Counted from the stretch's first letter, positions 1 through 11,906 are shown. The stretch: 64,000 bases of DNA from Lunularia cruciata (GCA_948567375.1 OX419755.1:26169001-26233000), one strand, 5' to 3'. Notes: a model not told the origin generated them from the letters alone. Program-made: numbers and translations.

Positions 1-1224
1 TCTGAGTACACTCTCTCCGATGGTGAGGTCCACCACAAATCCAACAAGCAACCCCACCACTCACTGGTTGCTGCTGACCCAAAAATGAGGGTAAGGGTCT
101 AACTCCACTAGGCCCTCCACTCGCTCCATAGGATCTGGGTTGTCTACCTTGTCCTCAAAAACCAACTGGGCATGGTGCACTTTGTTGCACTCTAGAAGAA
201 GTCACAGCCATGGATGAGGTCTCCCTACCAAATCCAGATGTCACCACTCTCTCCTCCACCATGTTGAGCTCAATACGCTCAGCCAAACCAAAGACCACTG
301 CCAAAGTAGGCAAAGTAGCCTGTAATAACGTAGCATCACGAACTCTATGTTGCAACTCCATGTCCAGTATCCCATACCAAAATTAGACTGCCTGGGCCTC
401 AGTAACTCCCTGAGTGAAACTGATCAGCCGCCTCATGCGAGTGTATGCCTCACGTAGGCTCTCTCCAGCCTTCCGCTGGAACTCTTGCAAGCTCCTCAGC
501 TTGTCAGTCCGCACTCCTTGGTAGTTCTGCCTCAAACACAAGAAGAACTCCACCTTGGGGTTAAACCCCGGTACCACACCACCTCCTGCAGCGGTGCCTC
601 CACTCGTAGTAGCACTATCTCCAACTAGTGCACCTCCACTAGCTCCACCCACACTACTCGAGCTAGAACTCGTAGGTACAGCCAATCTACTCCTGGCCAC
701 CGAGCCTGAAGTGATGGAGACATAGTGTGGAGACCATACTATCTCTATAACTCAATCTCCTCCAAATGAGCTCTCCTGAACTCATGGTAGTCATCCATTG
801 GCGGACCCTCTAGATGCTGAAACAACCCCTTCTATGCCATGAATGGTGTGAACAAAGTCGGGTTCCGCATCTGCTACAAATCACACCAACTATCAAACTC
901 CTGGATGAAGTCATCCAACTCAATGGTACCCACTGTACCAGAGTAACACCTAAGGCCTTTGGAGGCCCCATAAATCTCATCCATGTCCCACAACAATAGT
1001 GCGGACACACCAAGTGCACTCTCAACTGAATTAGCTCCTGTGTCAAACTCCAACTCAGAGTCAATCTCCTCCCTCATTGGGACTTGAGATACAAGCTGAT
1101 ATTGAGCACCACTCCGAGTAAACCTACTGCATATTGCAGGGCTAACTCCTCTGGAATCTCCAAAGAACTCCGTCGGGACAAAGTAACCACAACAGCAAAC
1201 CCAAACCACCAACTGCAACCGCAA
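1..1224 (-). pseudogene. Ty3/gypsy gag (family C element), broken, runs off left edge
   Basis: Minus-strand reading shows gypsy capsid-type gag. Going downstream from 1224 there is an ELDDFIQEFDSW stretch (about 930-870), then HLEGPPMDDYHEF (about 830-785), then the LREAYTRMRRLISFTQG helix-rich core (about 460-405) and ELQHRVRD (about 360-340). The frame is broken at least once near 760-720 and again near 380, so this is a decayed copy. Gag would package retroelement RNA. The pol part would lie left of the window. A Ser/Gly-rich linker (about 700-560) separates the two halves. Base composition is richer in C and CpG than in the other elements here, which suggests a younger insertion. The family assignment rests on the residues, not on a search. 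Confidence 0.75.
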
Positions 1225-1264
1225 GTCGCAACCGCAAGTACCCCACTAAGTGCCAACACCAACT

Positions 1265-2949
1265 AAGCACCACCCACTAATGTAACTCTAACCGAGATAA
1301 CTACACTAGGGGAAAGGGCAACTTGTAACCTACCATCATAACACGCACTCTCACAGTTTGCAAGTCATCGCTTCTTGCCTCACCGGAGAGAAACAAAGGT
1401 AGTCTGACTGGTCATCACTCTAGCCTCACCACCGAGAGCACACCAGAGCACCAACGCTCAAAAGTCAGGGCACCTCACACAAACGTGGTGCACAAACAGG
1501 AAGCAGAGAATGGAGGGGGTCCAATCACAAGAAATCTAAACAAAAACCCTCCATCTCATAACACAACATGGGACTAACTCTACCACCATTTGGCATTTGA
1601 CATAAGAGAAGTTCGTATCTAAGTCCTAAGCTACCAGGATCACCAAGAATGGGATCAAACTGCCTCTCCTAGCCAAAGCTACATGTGTGTAGATAATAGT
1701 GGCACAATCACTAGGACAACAAGTGAGTGTGGACCAGTTGGCTAGGGCACCAGTCTAGGAACAAGAGATCTAAGGGTCAAACCTTGTTGCACACAATCTA
1801 GCAGGAAAGGCAGATTTTGCCAACCAATGACCAAGATCTACTCTAAACTAACTAGCCTCATGCCAGCAAGTTGGCTTGCTGGCCCTTCTAGGCCTTTGTA
1901 GCCTCTCATAGCCCACAGCTCTATGCCTCGAAGCCTCAAAACGCTAAAATTCAGCCAAATGAGGCCTTTCTTATTGCCACTTCGAACCTCCTCCAAAAGT
2001 GGCAAAACTTCTCCAAATCAACAAAAGTCCTCCGAACTAGCAAAACTCCTCTAAATCTGGCCAAAATCTAACGTAAATCCCAACCAAAATTTGACGTAAA
2101 CCCTAAAGTTGGTTGTCCACCAAATCTCCCGTTAACTTTCCACTCGAGCCAAATTGACAACATGGGTTTCTCCAAATCACAAATTCATGAGAATAGCTTC
2201 ACAACTCCACCTTCATTTTGACTTTCAAAGCCCAACTCGGAACAAAGTGGTCCTACCTTCACCTCTTGAGCTCAAAATCACAACCACTGCTCAAAATTTG
2301 CTCCTTCTTTGCTCAAAATTTGGCCAGCGCTTCTGCACACCGTCCGCCTAATTGCCAAATCTGCATCAATTGAATGAGCTTCTGCACACTAGGGAAATGC
2401 TGAACTTGAATCAAGCTACCAACGATCCACCGAGCTTGGAGATACCACCAACACTCAAAGTTCCTGCACCTGATTTCCCCCTGAGCTCACTTCTTTGATG
2501 TAATCAAATTGCTTACCACTCTCAACTCAACTCAACTCAGATCAGTACTTGATCTGTCACTCTATAAACTGCCAACAACGGGGCACTAATTACAGTCAAG
2601 CCACACCCACTCAAGCATAGAGAATCCAGGTGATGCTCGCCGGCCTCTATCCACCATAGCCAAGAACTCAAAGGCTCAACATCAAAGAAATGAGCTCTCT
2701 GGAGCTCACTTCAAAACTATACCCCTTGGACTCGACCTAGCACTAAAACCCTAACGGTCCCGCTGACGGCACACTCAACGATGCAAACGGTGCAAAGTGA
2801 TGGTGGGCCCCACCATGAAGTCAGTACCCCAAACATGAAATCTGACTATTGGAAAGTAGTCTTTGAGAAACTACTGAAATAACTCTAACTAATATCACTG
2901 GACCTCCAGTGTCCGAGCATCTAGATGCGGCACTACAAATGGCATGACA
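1265..2949 (-). mobile_element. 5' LTR and leader of family C gypsy element
   Basis: The right edge is sharp. Read on the minus strand it starts TGTCAT at 2949, matching the terminus of a second copy at 40965-41530. About 2540-2949 aligns by eye with that copy. The left end of the LTR is not resolved. A weak tRNA-Met-like primer site (minus strand TGGTGGTAGAGTTAG, about 1568-1582) suggests the LTR ends near 1600, with leader sequence down to the gag at 1224. The element sits inside copia integrase sequence: the frame encoding MLNDKHMSK stops at 2950. Its other end and target duplication are outside the window. Confidence 0.6.
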
Positions 2950-3311
2950 CCTTGGACATGTGCTTATCATTGAGCATGGCGTGTGGCTACCTTAGCTATG
3001 TGACAATTTGTTTGCTCTATAGCTCCATTCTATTATGGGTTGTAGGCACACATCTTTTGTCTCAAGATACCTTGATCTCTCAAGTATTGGTCAAATTTGA
3101 GAGAAAGATCTCAATTGAAGGACATTGAACCAAATTGCTTCTCTACTAGTCTTTGGAAAGTTTGAAAAGACTTCTCTAGAAGTCTTGCTTTTTAGAAATT
3201 AGACCCAAATGTAGCAAGAGTAATCATTAATAAATGACAACTACTTAAGCTTGGTTCAGAAGCAATCTATATATTGGTATGAACCAATTCAAGGATTTTG
3301 CTAGCATGTCT
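2950..3311 (-). pseudogene. Ty1/copia integrase core fragment
   Basis: The minus strand encodes broken copia integrase: HLGLISKKQDF (about 3205-3170), FDQYLRDQGILRQ (about 3095-3055), an AYNP..NGAIEQTN segment matching the usual AYTPQQNGVAERKN block (about 3050-3005), and MLNDKHMSK (about 2975-2950). Several in-frame stops are present. This is the downstream continuation of the piece at 4004-4145, separated from it by the solo LTR at 3312-4003. It is cut at 2949 by the family C gypsy LTR. RT and RNase H of the copia element are not in the window. Confidence 0.75.
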
Positions 3312-4003
3312 TGTGAGCTGGCCTGTCTCTCACTCAGGATGAACCTCTGATGGCTATTATGGTAGCGCACCATGGACTAAGAAGGCAAGGAACCCCAACT
3401 CCATCATACTCCTCCAAGGCTAACACTCCAAGACTCAAGACATTGCTCACTAGAGAACTCAATGAGAGAGAGATAGTTTCAAATGAAAGGATGATGAGTA
3501 CTTCCTCACCCCTTGTTTATATACTTGTGAAATAGTTACGCACCAAAGTTACTAATTATGCAATAACTCAAGTTACTAGACTAAAAGTCAAGTAAAGTCA
3601 AAAAGTTGAAAGAAATATCCATTCACATGGGCATATTCCCCTAAGCATGTGCTCTTATCTTGACCCAACCATTAAGTCAAGGATTCCTTCACATGGGCTA
3701 TCCTTGGACTCAAGAAGAATCCAAAACAAAAAGGCTTGCGGGCCTAAGACTTCTCAACTCTTTCCTCAAAGCCAAACACCTAGGAATAATACCAAGTCAA
3801 CACACTAAAATCCAAAAATAGTGGTGCTCATCTTTTCTAATTCCTCTAAATTAAGGTCCCCTCTATCTTAGCTATGACTAACTTTAGCTAACCATGACTA
3901 ATATAGAACCATCCTTTATCTCTATATAAATAATATCTCTTACGTACTTGTAATACCAAGCTAAATATCACAATACCATACACATGCACAAATGGGTGTT
4001 ATA
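3312..4003 (-). mobile_element. Solo LTR, family B (minus)
   Basis: About 690 bases that read on the minus strand like the LTRs of the complete element at 55327-63019. It starts TATAACACCCATTTGTGC, contains the paired GTTAGTCATAGCTAAGATAG and GAGTTGAGAA blocks, and ends CAGCTCACA. It is flanked by the 4-base duplication gtct (3308-3311 and 4004-4007). Copia integrase continues on both sides, so this is an insertion later reduced to a solo LTR by LTR-LTR recombination. Confidence 0.85.
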
Positions 4004-4145
4004 GTCTACCTTGGCTTTTAAGGTTTTTCTATCTTGCTTGCCAAATTGACATGCTTCACATATGGTAGAAGTATCAACAAAAACAAGTTTGGGCAACCCA
4101 ATGACCAAACCAAAAGAAGGAAGACTCTTCAATATCTAAACATTT
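4004..4145 (-). pseudogene. Ty1/copia pre-integrase zinc-binding fragment
   Basis: The minus strand reads continuously through SLPSFGLVIGLPKL and ICEACQFGKQDRKT. The CxxC plus GK pattern is the second half of the copia HHCC zinc-binding region. The first half (GHMN) is at 10520-10540, on the far side of the chromovirus. Rejoining the two flanks keeps the frame. Confidence 0.8.
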
Positions 4146-4905
4146 TGTAATACCAACAGCTAGATAGATGATCTAGAGATAAAATTTGGTTTGGTAATAT
4201 TTGTAAGGATGTTCTACATGAAGGACTAAGTAGTTAAGCTAGAGGTATCACCAAAATAGTACTTCTACAAATAGGCCAAAAACCAAAACATGCTTGGAAA
4301 CTTTAGAATCAATAGCTAAGCATATGATCTAAAGGTGAAACTTGGGGTGGTGACATCTAGAAGGATGTTACACATGATGGAGAACATAGATCAGATAGAG
4401 GTATCACCAAAAGAGCACTTCTACTAATAGGGCAAAAGCCAAAATAGGCCAAAAAACTTCAGAGGCAATTTGGAGGCCTAAATGGATTAATTAGGCCTTA
4501 AAAAATGTGTTGATGATTCCCCTCTCCCAATAGAGGAAAGGCTGGCCTTACCTTCCTCCTTGGTTTTTCTTGCCAAGAGCTTTCCAACGACACCTCACCG
4601 GTGATTCTGAGATTCCTACAAGAAGATTCCCTAAAGATTCCCTCTAGTCAAAGTCTATTTGACCAACTAGATGGGACCAAGACCAACATGTCACCCATCC
4701 AAGCAAGTAAACTAAGAGTGGAGTTTGCTGACAAGTCACCTATCCATGTGCCTAATCCTATGGTGGAGCTTCCTTGGAGGAGATCCTCCTTGGTTATATA
4801 ATAAAGAGAAGGTGCTCCTTTGGAGCATCGTAGGATTGAGTGTGAAATCTGTGTTTTCTCTCTTGTATCTCTCTTGAAGAGTTCTCTTATCTGTGGAATA
4901 TTCCA
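4146..4905 (+). repeat. 5' LTR of family A element
   Basis: Begins TGTAATACCAACAGC and ends TATTCCA, just before the primer site at 4907. It matches the 3' LTR (10008-10519) and the two solo LTRs (38556-39284, 44366-45118). It contains TATATAATAAAGAGAAGG near 4795-4812, a plausible LTR promoter. At 760 bases it keeps an internal stretch of about 250 bases that the 3' LTR lacks. Confidence 0.88.
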
Positions 4906-4906
4906 A

Positions 4907-4921
4907 TGGTATCAAAGCAAG
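4907..4921 (+). promoter_or_regulatory. Primer binding site, tRNA-iMet type
   Basis: TGGTATCAAAGCAAG differs by one base from the usual plant iMet primer site TGGTATCAGAGCAAG. It lies one base after the LTR end, where reverse transcription would be primed. Confidence 0.85.
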
Positions 4922-5517
4922 TATTTTAATCCAAGAGAGTAGATCACTCTTCTTAGAACAACACAAGCTACTAAAACTAAGTAATTTGAGGTAGAGACCA
5001 TAGTGCAATTGCTAGACTTGGAGAAGGGCTTTAGAGAGCGAATGGGATGGATGCACAAAAGAGGAAATTTTCCTATACCTAGCTTCCTATTCTTGAATCC
5101 ATTCCACATCAAGATTATATACATCCAACGTGAGCAAATGAAAGTATTGCTAGTTTATCGCTTTGGAGCAAAATTCATGGACAAAGTGATGAATTCACCA
5201 AACCCAATGATTCTACCTGTGGTGCTATACAACCAAAAGTAGGATTTGACAATCTACATTCTTTTATGATGTTATGGATCTAAATGTACCAAATCTGCAC
5301 CCTTTCAACAAGCGAGTAGAAATCCATTATGTAGTTAGACCAAAAGTGATGTTTAGGGAGCTTGTAGTCCTAAATTTTGGTGAGTAATATTATCAACAAG
5401 TGATGGACTTTGAGGTCCCAATCGTAGTCCCCATAGTTTTTTCACCCTCTCAATGATCATTCTAACCCTCTATTGAAGTAGGAAGTAGCAAGTGAACATT
5501 GATCATGTGTAGGAATC

Positions 5518-6488
5518 ATGGATCCGCAATTGTAGGAGTTAATGCAAGGAATGCAAGGGATGTTAAACCAAGTTTCAAGAAATCAAGATTGCCATGGAGG
5601 AATTGAAAAATCAAATAAGTGTTGTCAAGAAGGATCAAGTAATGCAAGAAGTGGAGCCGTCTCAACAACCTGCCCCAACAATCGAAGTACTTGGAGAGTT
5701 ATGCATGTCGATGACACCAATTCCAATCAACAACCAAGCCATGTTGTTACTACAAATGAAGAAGACATGCAACATCAAGCCTTACAAGGGAAAACATTCC
5801 ATAAGAGAAGTGGAAAATTGGATTTCAAGAATGAATTGATACCTTTGATGGTTCAAAATGGAGATCATTGATCATTCTACATGTGTGTTTGCATGTGAGT
5901 ACTTGACCAATAAAGCCTTCACATGGTATGACGCTTGGGAACTATCATTGCTGGTAGAAAGAAGAGAGATCACTTGGACAGCCATGCAAGAAGGGCTGCT
6001 CAAGAATTTCCAATCTATAGATTTCATGCAAATGGCTCAAATCAGACTCTAGGGTTGAAGTAGAAGAATAGCATACAAGAGTACATGGAAGCATTTTTGG
6101 ATCTACAGGTTGCAATAAGCAATTTGAGTCCAGCCAAAGCTCTTGATACGTCGAAGAGAGGATTAAAAGAGCAAATTCACTAAGAGGTAATGGTGCAAAA
6201 TCCTTGTACTTTTTGAAGCCATTGCCTACGTCCAAATAATAGCATGGGTGCTTGGAGGAAGTGAAGCAATAACACCAATGCAAAACTATCAAGACACACT
6301 ATTTTGGTGGATCAGTACCTATGGAATTGTGCAACATTTGGTTCTAAGATAGAGGAGCAAGACCTCTCCAAGGAGAACAAGGATGGGTTGAAGAAAGGAG
6401 AGAAGGAGTCCCACAGGGAGAAAGGGCTCAATCAAAACAACAATGATGTTACAAGTGTGGCAAAATTGGGCACATAGCCATCAATTGT
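5518..6488 (+). pseudogene. Family A gag with CCHC zinc knuckle
   Basis: An ATG at 5518 is followed by a stop six codons on, and the frame then shifts repeatedly. Recognisable gag pieces are the NIKPYKGKHSIREVENWI region (about 5770-5830) and the TNKAFTWYDAW helix (about 5909-5941). At 6447-6488 a perfect C-X2-C-X4-H-X4-C knuckle (CYKCGKIGHIAINC) remains. The product would be the RNA-binding capsid/nucleocapsid protein. No intact frame remains. Confidence 0.85.
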
Positions 6489-6705
6489 CATGCTTGTAAT
6501 CTTAGAGGCCCTTGGCCTCCATACAAGCAACCTCTGAACCACATGGAGAGACAAATTGAAGAGGAAGATATAGAAACCACATCGGATAAACAAAGATTGC
6601 CAATAAATGTACCTTGTGGCCTTATTGGCTTGGTGAAGAAGAGTAAAAGTAGGAGGAGGAAGAAGATGAGTGTGCAAAGAAGGAGAAAGATAAATGCACA
6701 ATTAA

Positions 6706-7015
6706 TTGGTAAATGGAGTGCTAGAAGGCAATCCAGTGAGAGTGTTGATAGACCTTGGGGCAACAAAGAATTTCTTGTTCCACTCTCTTGCAATAAGGTT
6801 GGGGATAAAACTAGAGAAGGATGAGAAGGATGAAGTAGAGTTACCTAATGGTCATATAGAGAAGATGGAGTCGTTACCTAGAAAGGTAATACTCTCTATA
6901 GGAGGGAATCAAGAAGCAATCAAGTGGTGAGTGATACAACTAGCTCGTTATGATGCAATCTTAGGTATGCCATGGATATAGCACTACAACCCCACGGTGG
7001 ATTGGAGAAAGAAAG
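6706..7015 (+). pseudogene. Family A aspartic protease
   Basis: The frame from 6706 carries VLIDLGATKNFLF, corresponding to the retroelement protease signature D-S-G-A-T; the serine is leucine here. It is followed by the flap-side IRLGIK block and, after an in-frame stop at about 6928, RYDAILGMPWI, matching the ILGMPWL end of gypsy proteases. It would cleave the Gag-Pol polyprotein but is broken. Confidence 0.85.
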
Positions 7016-7139
7016 TAGTGAAAACTAGTCAATGGGAGATCTTTGGGATTAAAGGAAGATCACAAAGGCAAGAGTTGCCTCTATATGTCATAAAGACCAC
7101 ATCTATTGGTAAGATAGATAGATGTTTTATGGGTTTAAT

Positions 7140-8010
7140 AAAAGAAGTCCAGAGTGCTCAACACAATAGACAAATTCCTATGAAATTGAAAGATGTGGTT
7201 AATGAGTTCCAAGATTTCTTTTTGGATAAATTACCTGTAGGATTACCACCAAAAAGGAGAGTAGATCATGAAATTGAGATACATCTTGGGAAGACAGCTC
7301 CTTGTAAGGCTCCATATCAACTATCACCTCAAGAGTTGGAGGAGTGTAAGGCTCAAATCAAGGATATGTTGCAGAAGGGATTTTATCCAACCCGGCATAC
7401 ACCATATGGAGCTCCTATATTGTTTGTGAAGAAGAAAGACAGAACATGCACATGTGCATTGACTACCGGGGACTGAATCAACAAATGATGAAGAATAAAT
7501 ATCCACTACCTTGCATGGATGACTTGTTTGATCATCTCAATGGGGCAAGGCACTCACCAAACTTGATTTGTAGAGCAGTTACTACCAAATCAGGATTGCA
7601 AAAGAAGACCTACACAAAACTGCCTTTCAAACAAGGTATGGTCACTTTAAGTACTTGGTGATGCCATTTAGCCTCACCAATGCTCCAACCACTTTCATAA
7701 GTCTTAGGAATGAAATATTTTGTTTGTACTTGATGACATCTTAATCTACAAAAGTGTGTGGACAGAGTACAAGCAACATCTACAAAAAGTCCTCCATATT
7801 CTACAACATAATCAATTGTATGCCAACATCTCAAAGTGCAAGTTTGGAAAATCTGAAGTAGACTACTTAGGGCATAGAGTAAGTGTGGAGGGTATCCAAG
7901 TGTTAACAAATAAAATAAAGATCATTCAAAAATGGAGTGCTCTAGAAGATCAGACTCAACTCAAGAATTTCTTGGGATTGATGGGGTTGTATCATTGATT
8001 TGTCAAGGAC
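7140..8010 (+). pseudogene. Family A reverse transcriptase
   Basis: Ordered RT motifs: LPPKRRVDHEIEI (about 7237-7275), PYGAPILFVKKKD (about 7402-7440), then after a frameshift CIDYRGLNQ (about 7452-7480) and KNKYPLPCMDDLFD (about 7492-7533). The catalytic box is FVLDDILIY (about 7723-7749); both aspartates are kept, but the usual YVDD start is altered. The thumb block YLGHRVSVEGI (about 7866-7898) and FLGLMGLYH follow. Frameshifts between 7440 and 7720 make it non-functional. Confidence 0.9.
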
Positions 8011-8039
8011 TTCTCCAAGATTGCTTAACCCCTAATAGC

Positions 8040-8510
8040 ACTATTGGGCAAGCAAAAGAGGTGGATATTGAGAACCGCTCAAAAATTGGCCTTTCAAGAG
8101 TTGAAAGATACATTACTATATGCACCAATCTTGAAATGGTATGACCCAAAACGTCCAATCAAGATGGATACAGATGTAGCAAAAGAGCAATCCTACAACA
8201 AGAATGGCAAGATAGATGGCACCCAATTGCATATTTCTCTTGTAAGTTGCTACCAGCAAAATGCAACTATCATACCACCAAACTAGAAGAGCTGGCCATT
8301 GCACTTGCAACCAAGCATTGGAAGCACTATTTGGGTGAGAAGGCATTTGTGGTAGAGACAGACCACAAACCTCTAGTCTACCTTGAGACACAAAAGGATC
8401 TTTCTCATTGATAGATTTGGTGGGCAAAAAGGAGACAATAATTCAGCATGAAAATCGAATATATGGAAGGTAAGAAGCAATTTGCAGATGCATTCACCCA
8501 AATGCTGATG
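8040..8510 (+). pseudogene. Family A RNase H
   Basis: Contains AFQELKDTLLYAPIL (about 8090-8135) and KMDTDVA (about 8163-8183), where the first catalytic aspartate of gypsy RNase H is expected. The block KLEELAIALATKHWKHYL (about 8281-8334) carries the second acidic residue, and ETDHKPLVYL (about 8355-8385) carries the third. Two frame changes and stops occur. It would degrade the RNA of RNA-DNA hybrids. Confidence 0.85.
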
Positions 8511-8639
8511 GCAAACAATTTGGTGGTAGGCATCAAGATGAACCCTGAATTCCGGCCCAGGTTTCTTGTTGCTACAAAAATTGATCCATAGATTGTAGGT
8601 GCTCAAGCATCCAAAAGCATCACTAGCACCTAAGGACTC

Positions 8640-9480
8640 ATCTTCCATGATGGTAGGTTGTGGATTCCAGATGATATGGATCTAAGAACCACCATCCTAA
8701 CAAAATATCATGATTTTGCCATTGCAAGTCACATTGGAATGGACAAGACCTTGGATGCAGTCAAACGCCAGTATTATTGGCCCAAGATGAGCAACAATGT
8801 GACAAAATATGTTTGGAGTTGCCTACTTTGTCAACAAAATAAGGCTTCTAATCAAGCTCCCACTGGACTCCTTCAACCTCTCTCCACTCCTACACAACAT
8901 GGGAACAAGTAAGCATGGATCTGTTTTGTGAATTGCCCAAGACCACCTCTAGGTTTGATTCTATTGTAGTCTTTGTTGACCGACTCAAAAAAATGATTCA
9001 TGTATGTCTTGCCACCAAGGATGTGACTGCCCCACAACTAGCTCAATTATACTTAGATGCAGTCTTTTCCCATCATGGCTTGTCTCAAATGCTCATCACA
9101 AATAGAGGTACTCAATTCACCAGTTTGTTTTGGAGAACATTCTTTGGGTTCTTCAAAACCAAATTGGTTATGTCCACAACTTACCATCCATAGACTGATG
9201 GACAAACAAAGAGGGAAAATTGCACTATTGAGGACATGATTTGGGGCTTTACTTTGGATGAGCAAGAGAGTTGGGACACCTTACTCCCATTGGTGGAATT
9301 TGCATACAACAATTCAATGAATGCTTTCAATGAATGCCAAGTCACACTGTTCTTCCTCATGTATGGAGAGCATCCTTTTACACCTTCAAGCTTGATGAAG
9401 GTCTGCCCAATGCCTACCAAGGTGGACGCTATCAACACTTTTATTTCTAGAATCCAACAAGGGTGGAGCACGTCAAGCAT
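8640..9480 (+). pseudogene. Family A integrase, zinc-binding and catalytic domains
   Basis: The N-terminal HHCC domain is readable as HIGMDKTLDAVKRQYYWP...CLLCQ (about 8730-8835). The core follows with SMDLFCELPKT (about 8913-8945), where the first Asp of D,D35E is expected; LITNRGTQF (about 9090-9117), in which the second Asp of the usual SDRG box is Asn; and TDGQTKREN (about 9196-9221) after a stop. LVEFAYNNSMN (about 9288-9320) and YGEHPF close the domain. The broken Asp and stops mean it is inactive. Confidence 0.9.
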
Positions 9481-9799
9481 AGGTTATAGATCACCCAAAA
9501 TTGGCAAAAGCAATATGCATATGCACACCTCAAACACATGGAGTTCAATGTGGGAGAGCAAGTATGGCTACAACCACCAACCTCAAGTTAGTTGGTCCTC
9601 ATAAGCTCAGACCTCCTTTCATTGGACCTTTCTCCATCCTGCGTCACATTGGAACTATGGCCTATCACCTTGAGCTATCGCCACATATGAAGATCCACCA
9701 AGTGTTCATGTTTCCTTCTTATGATGAGATGCTCCCCGGCCGCCCCACTTCTCTTCCATCCAAGAAAGTTGACCTTGTCCAACCTTGGTTGATGACACA

Positions 9800-9964
9800 G
9801 AGGAGTATGAAGTCAAATGCATTTTCCAGAAGCAGATCCGGGGTACTCGCCATCCATGTGTGGAATACTTGGTAAATTGGAAAGGGTACCCCTTATATGA
9901 GGTGACATGGGAGGCAACAACCAACTTGGCACACGCATCAATGTTAGTGAAATCTTTTGAGTAA
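9800..9964 (+). pseudogene. Chromodomain at integrase C-terminus (family A)
   Basis: In the frame at 9860, VEYLVNWKGYP is followed by YEVTWEATTNLAHASMLV and FE, with the stop at 9962-9964. This is the canonical chromodomain layout (EYLVKWKGYP...TWEP..NL..A..LL..F). Chromodomains of chromoviruses steer integration towards heterochromatin marks. An upstream frameshift disconnects it from the core, but this segment is open. Confidence 0.88.
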
Positions 9965-9990
9965 TAGCTTTGCAATGAGGACGTTGCGTC

Positions 9991-10007
9991 TTAAAAGGAG
10001 AGAGGTT
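9991..10007 (+). other. Polypurine tract, family A
   Basis: TTAAAAGGAGAGAGG directly abuts the 3' LTR start. This is the expected position and composition for the plus-strand primer. Confidence 0.75.
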
Positions 10008-10519
10008 TGTAATACCAATAGCTAGATAGATGATCTAGAGGTGAAATTTGATTTAATAATGTCTGTAAGGATATTATACATGAGGCCTAAACGGATGAAT
10101 TAGGCCTCAAAAATGTGTATATCCCCCCCCCCCCCACCCAAATGTAGGAAAGTTTGGCCTTCCCTCCCCACTAGTTTTTCTTGCCAATAGCTTTCCAATG
10201 GTACCTCATCCACATGATTTTGCTTTTCCTACAAGAAAATTCCATAAAAGATTCTCTCCAAACAAAGCCTGTTTAACCAACCAGATGAGACCAAGACCGG
10301 CATGTCACCCATCCAAGCAAGTAATATAAGGGTGGAGCTTGCTTTCAGGTCACCTATCCATGTACCTAATCCTATGGTGGAACTTCCTTGGAAGAGATCC
10401 TCCTTGGCTATAGAATAAAGAGAAGATGCTCCTTTGGAGCATCGGAGGATTGAGTGTGAAATCTATATTTTCTCTCTTATATCTCTCTTGAAGAGTTCTC
10501 TTGTCCTCAAAATATTACA
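10008..10519 (+). repeat. 3' LTR of family A element
   Basis: Begins TGTAATACCAATAGC and ends AATATTACA. It is 512 bases against 760 for the 5' LTR. The difference is mostly one internal deletion around 10080, where TATTATACATGA joins directly to GGCCTAAACGG. A run of 13 C lies at 10123-10135. Confidence 0.88.
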
Positions 10520-11906
10520 AGTTCATATGCCCAACTTGCTTGTGCTAGATAGCAATGTCATGGACAATTGGACCACTCTATCCATACATGATAGATTACA
10601 AGGGAGGTATAGAAGCATCAATCTTAAACAATCTGACATTCCTACTACCTTGTGCTATAAGATTACCATCAACATCTTCAATAAAGCATCCATTTTTGTT
10701 GAAGCGCATTTGCATCCCATGCTCTACCAACTGTCCTTTAGATGGAAAAAAAATTTGGATATGGTAGGCACATGAAGAACATTTTGTAATCCTTTGAATG
10801 AAGAATATGCAATAGAGAGTGAAATGTGACCAATATATTCAATCTGGTACTTGGTGTCATCTCTTATCACCATGTATTATGGCATCTCCATAGGTTGAAA
10901 GGTAGTGAACCACTCTTTATATGGTGTCATGTGAGTAGTAGCACCCAAATCAATCACCAATCAATTTCAAGTTGGAACATTGCATAGCTTTGAGAGTGAT
11001 GACTAGCAATTGCTCTTGCTCTTTTGTGCAAGCATAACCTTGTTGCTTGTTCTGGTTGTTCAGCTTCTTGAAGCAGAATTTGGCAATGTTTCCTTATTGG
11101 TGATAGTAGTTATAGGTACCAAGAGCGGGTCATATGTTTTGTCCTCAAATATTCTGCATATATTGTTGTGGTGCTCCACGTTCATCACTAACCTGATTGC
11201 CAACGTTAAGAACACCACCTCTTGTAGCATTCTTGAATCAACCCCTTCCTCAAAATTCTCCAATGCCTACAAAAACAAGCCTTTTGGGACATTGAACAAG
11301 GAGGAGCTAGCACTTTGCAACAATCACACCTCCTCACCAAGTAGCATCACAATCAATTCATCCCACTTGAGAAGTGGCTCTTAGGTAGAAATCAATGTCA
11401 CAAACTATTTATAGTCTGGTGTGAGTATCTTGTAGCATACTTTCTATTAGTATAGTTTGATCAATTACAATCTCCACAATGGCAAGTTAATCCACTCGGC
11501 TCTTCATGTGGTTAACATAACTATTAATGCACATTGAGCCTTTCTTGGCCATATTGAGCCATTGTAGCAAGTGAAAATTCCTAGCCTCTATTCCAGATTG
11601 AAAAAATTCATCATAGCATCCCAAGCCATCTTTGGTGAAGTGAGATCCTAAATGTGACCTATCATTGATGATGAAACACCCAATGCAATGTAATGGAATG
11701 ATGAAATGATCTATATGCACATGTTGCATGTGTTGCTTCCAATATTGCATCACCAACTATCACAACCATTTTTTTTATCCTCCTTTATCACAAGACTCCA
11801 TAGTCCTTGACCCCATAGGAACATCTATATGCAAATTTTTGAAATGGTCCAATTGAGCTTGTTGAGCTTCTCTCCATTGATCAAACCTATGGATGGACTC
11901 TGCCAT
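10520..11906 (-). pseudogene. Ty1/copia gag and GAG-pre-integrase region
   Basis: The minus strand from an ATG at 11906 reads a copia-type gag with many stops. The clearest pieces are FQSGIEARNFHLLQ and KKGSMCINSYVNHMKS (about 11620-11490). Further down, DVDGNLIAQGSRNVRLFKI (about 10685-10625) and KQVGHMN (about 10540-10521) are the GAG-pre-integrase domain with the first histidines of the zinc-binding region. The integrase continues at 4145 on the other side of the chromovirus. Protease between the two is not clearly readable. Confidence 0.75.

Larger units (their letters stand above)
4146..10519 (+). mobile_element. Family A chromovirus (Ty3/gypsy), degenerate full-length copy
   Basis: Complete order: 5' LTR, tRNA-iMet-type primer site, gag with zinc knuckle, protease, RT, RNase H, integrase, C-terminal chromodomain, purine tract, 3' LTR. 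All domains carry stops or frameshifts, so it is not autonomous. It sits inside a minus-strand copia element, between GHMN and the ICEACQFGK block of its integrase. No clear target duplication remains (cattt before, agttc after). The chromodomain places it among chromoviruses. The exact lineage (Tekay, CRM, Reina or Galadriel) needs a tree. Confidence 0.93.

Noticed and set aside
6432-6793. Leu/Ser-rich minus-strand ORFs
   Set aside because: They are antisense shadows of the charged plus-strand gag/protease of the family A element.
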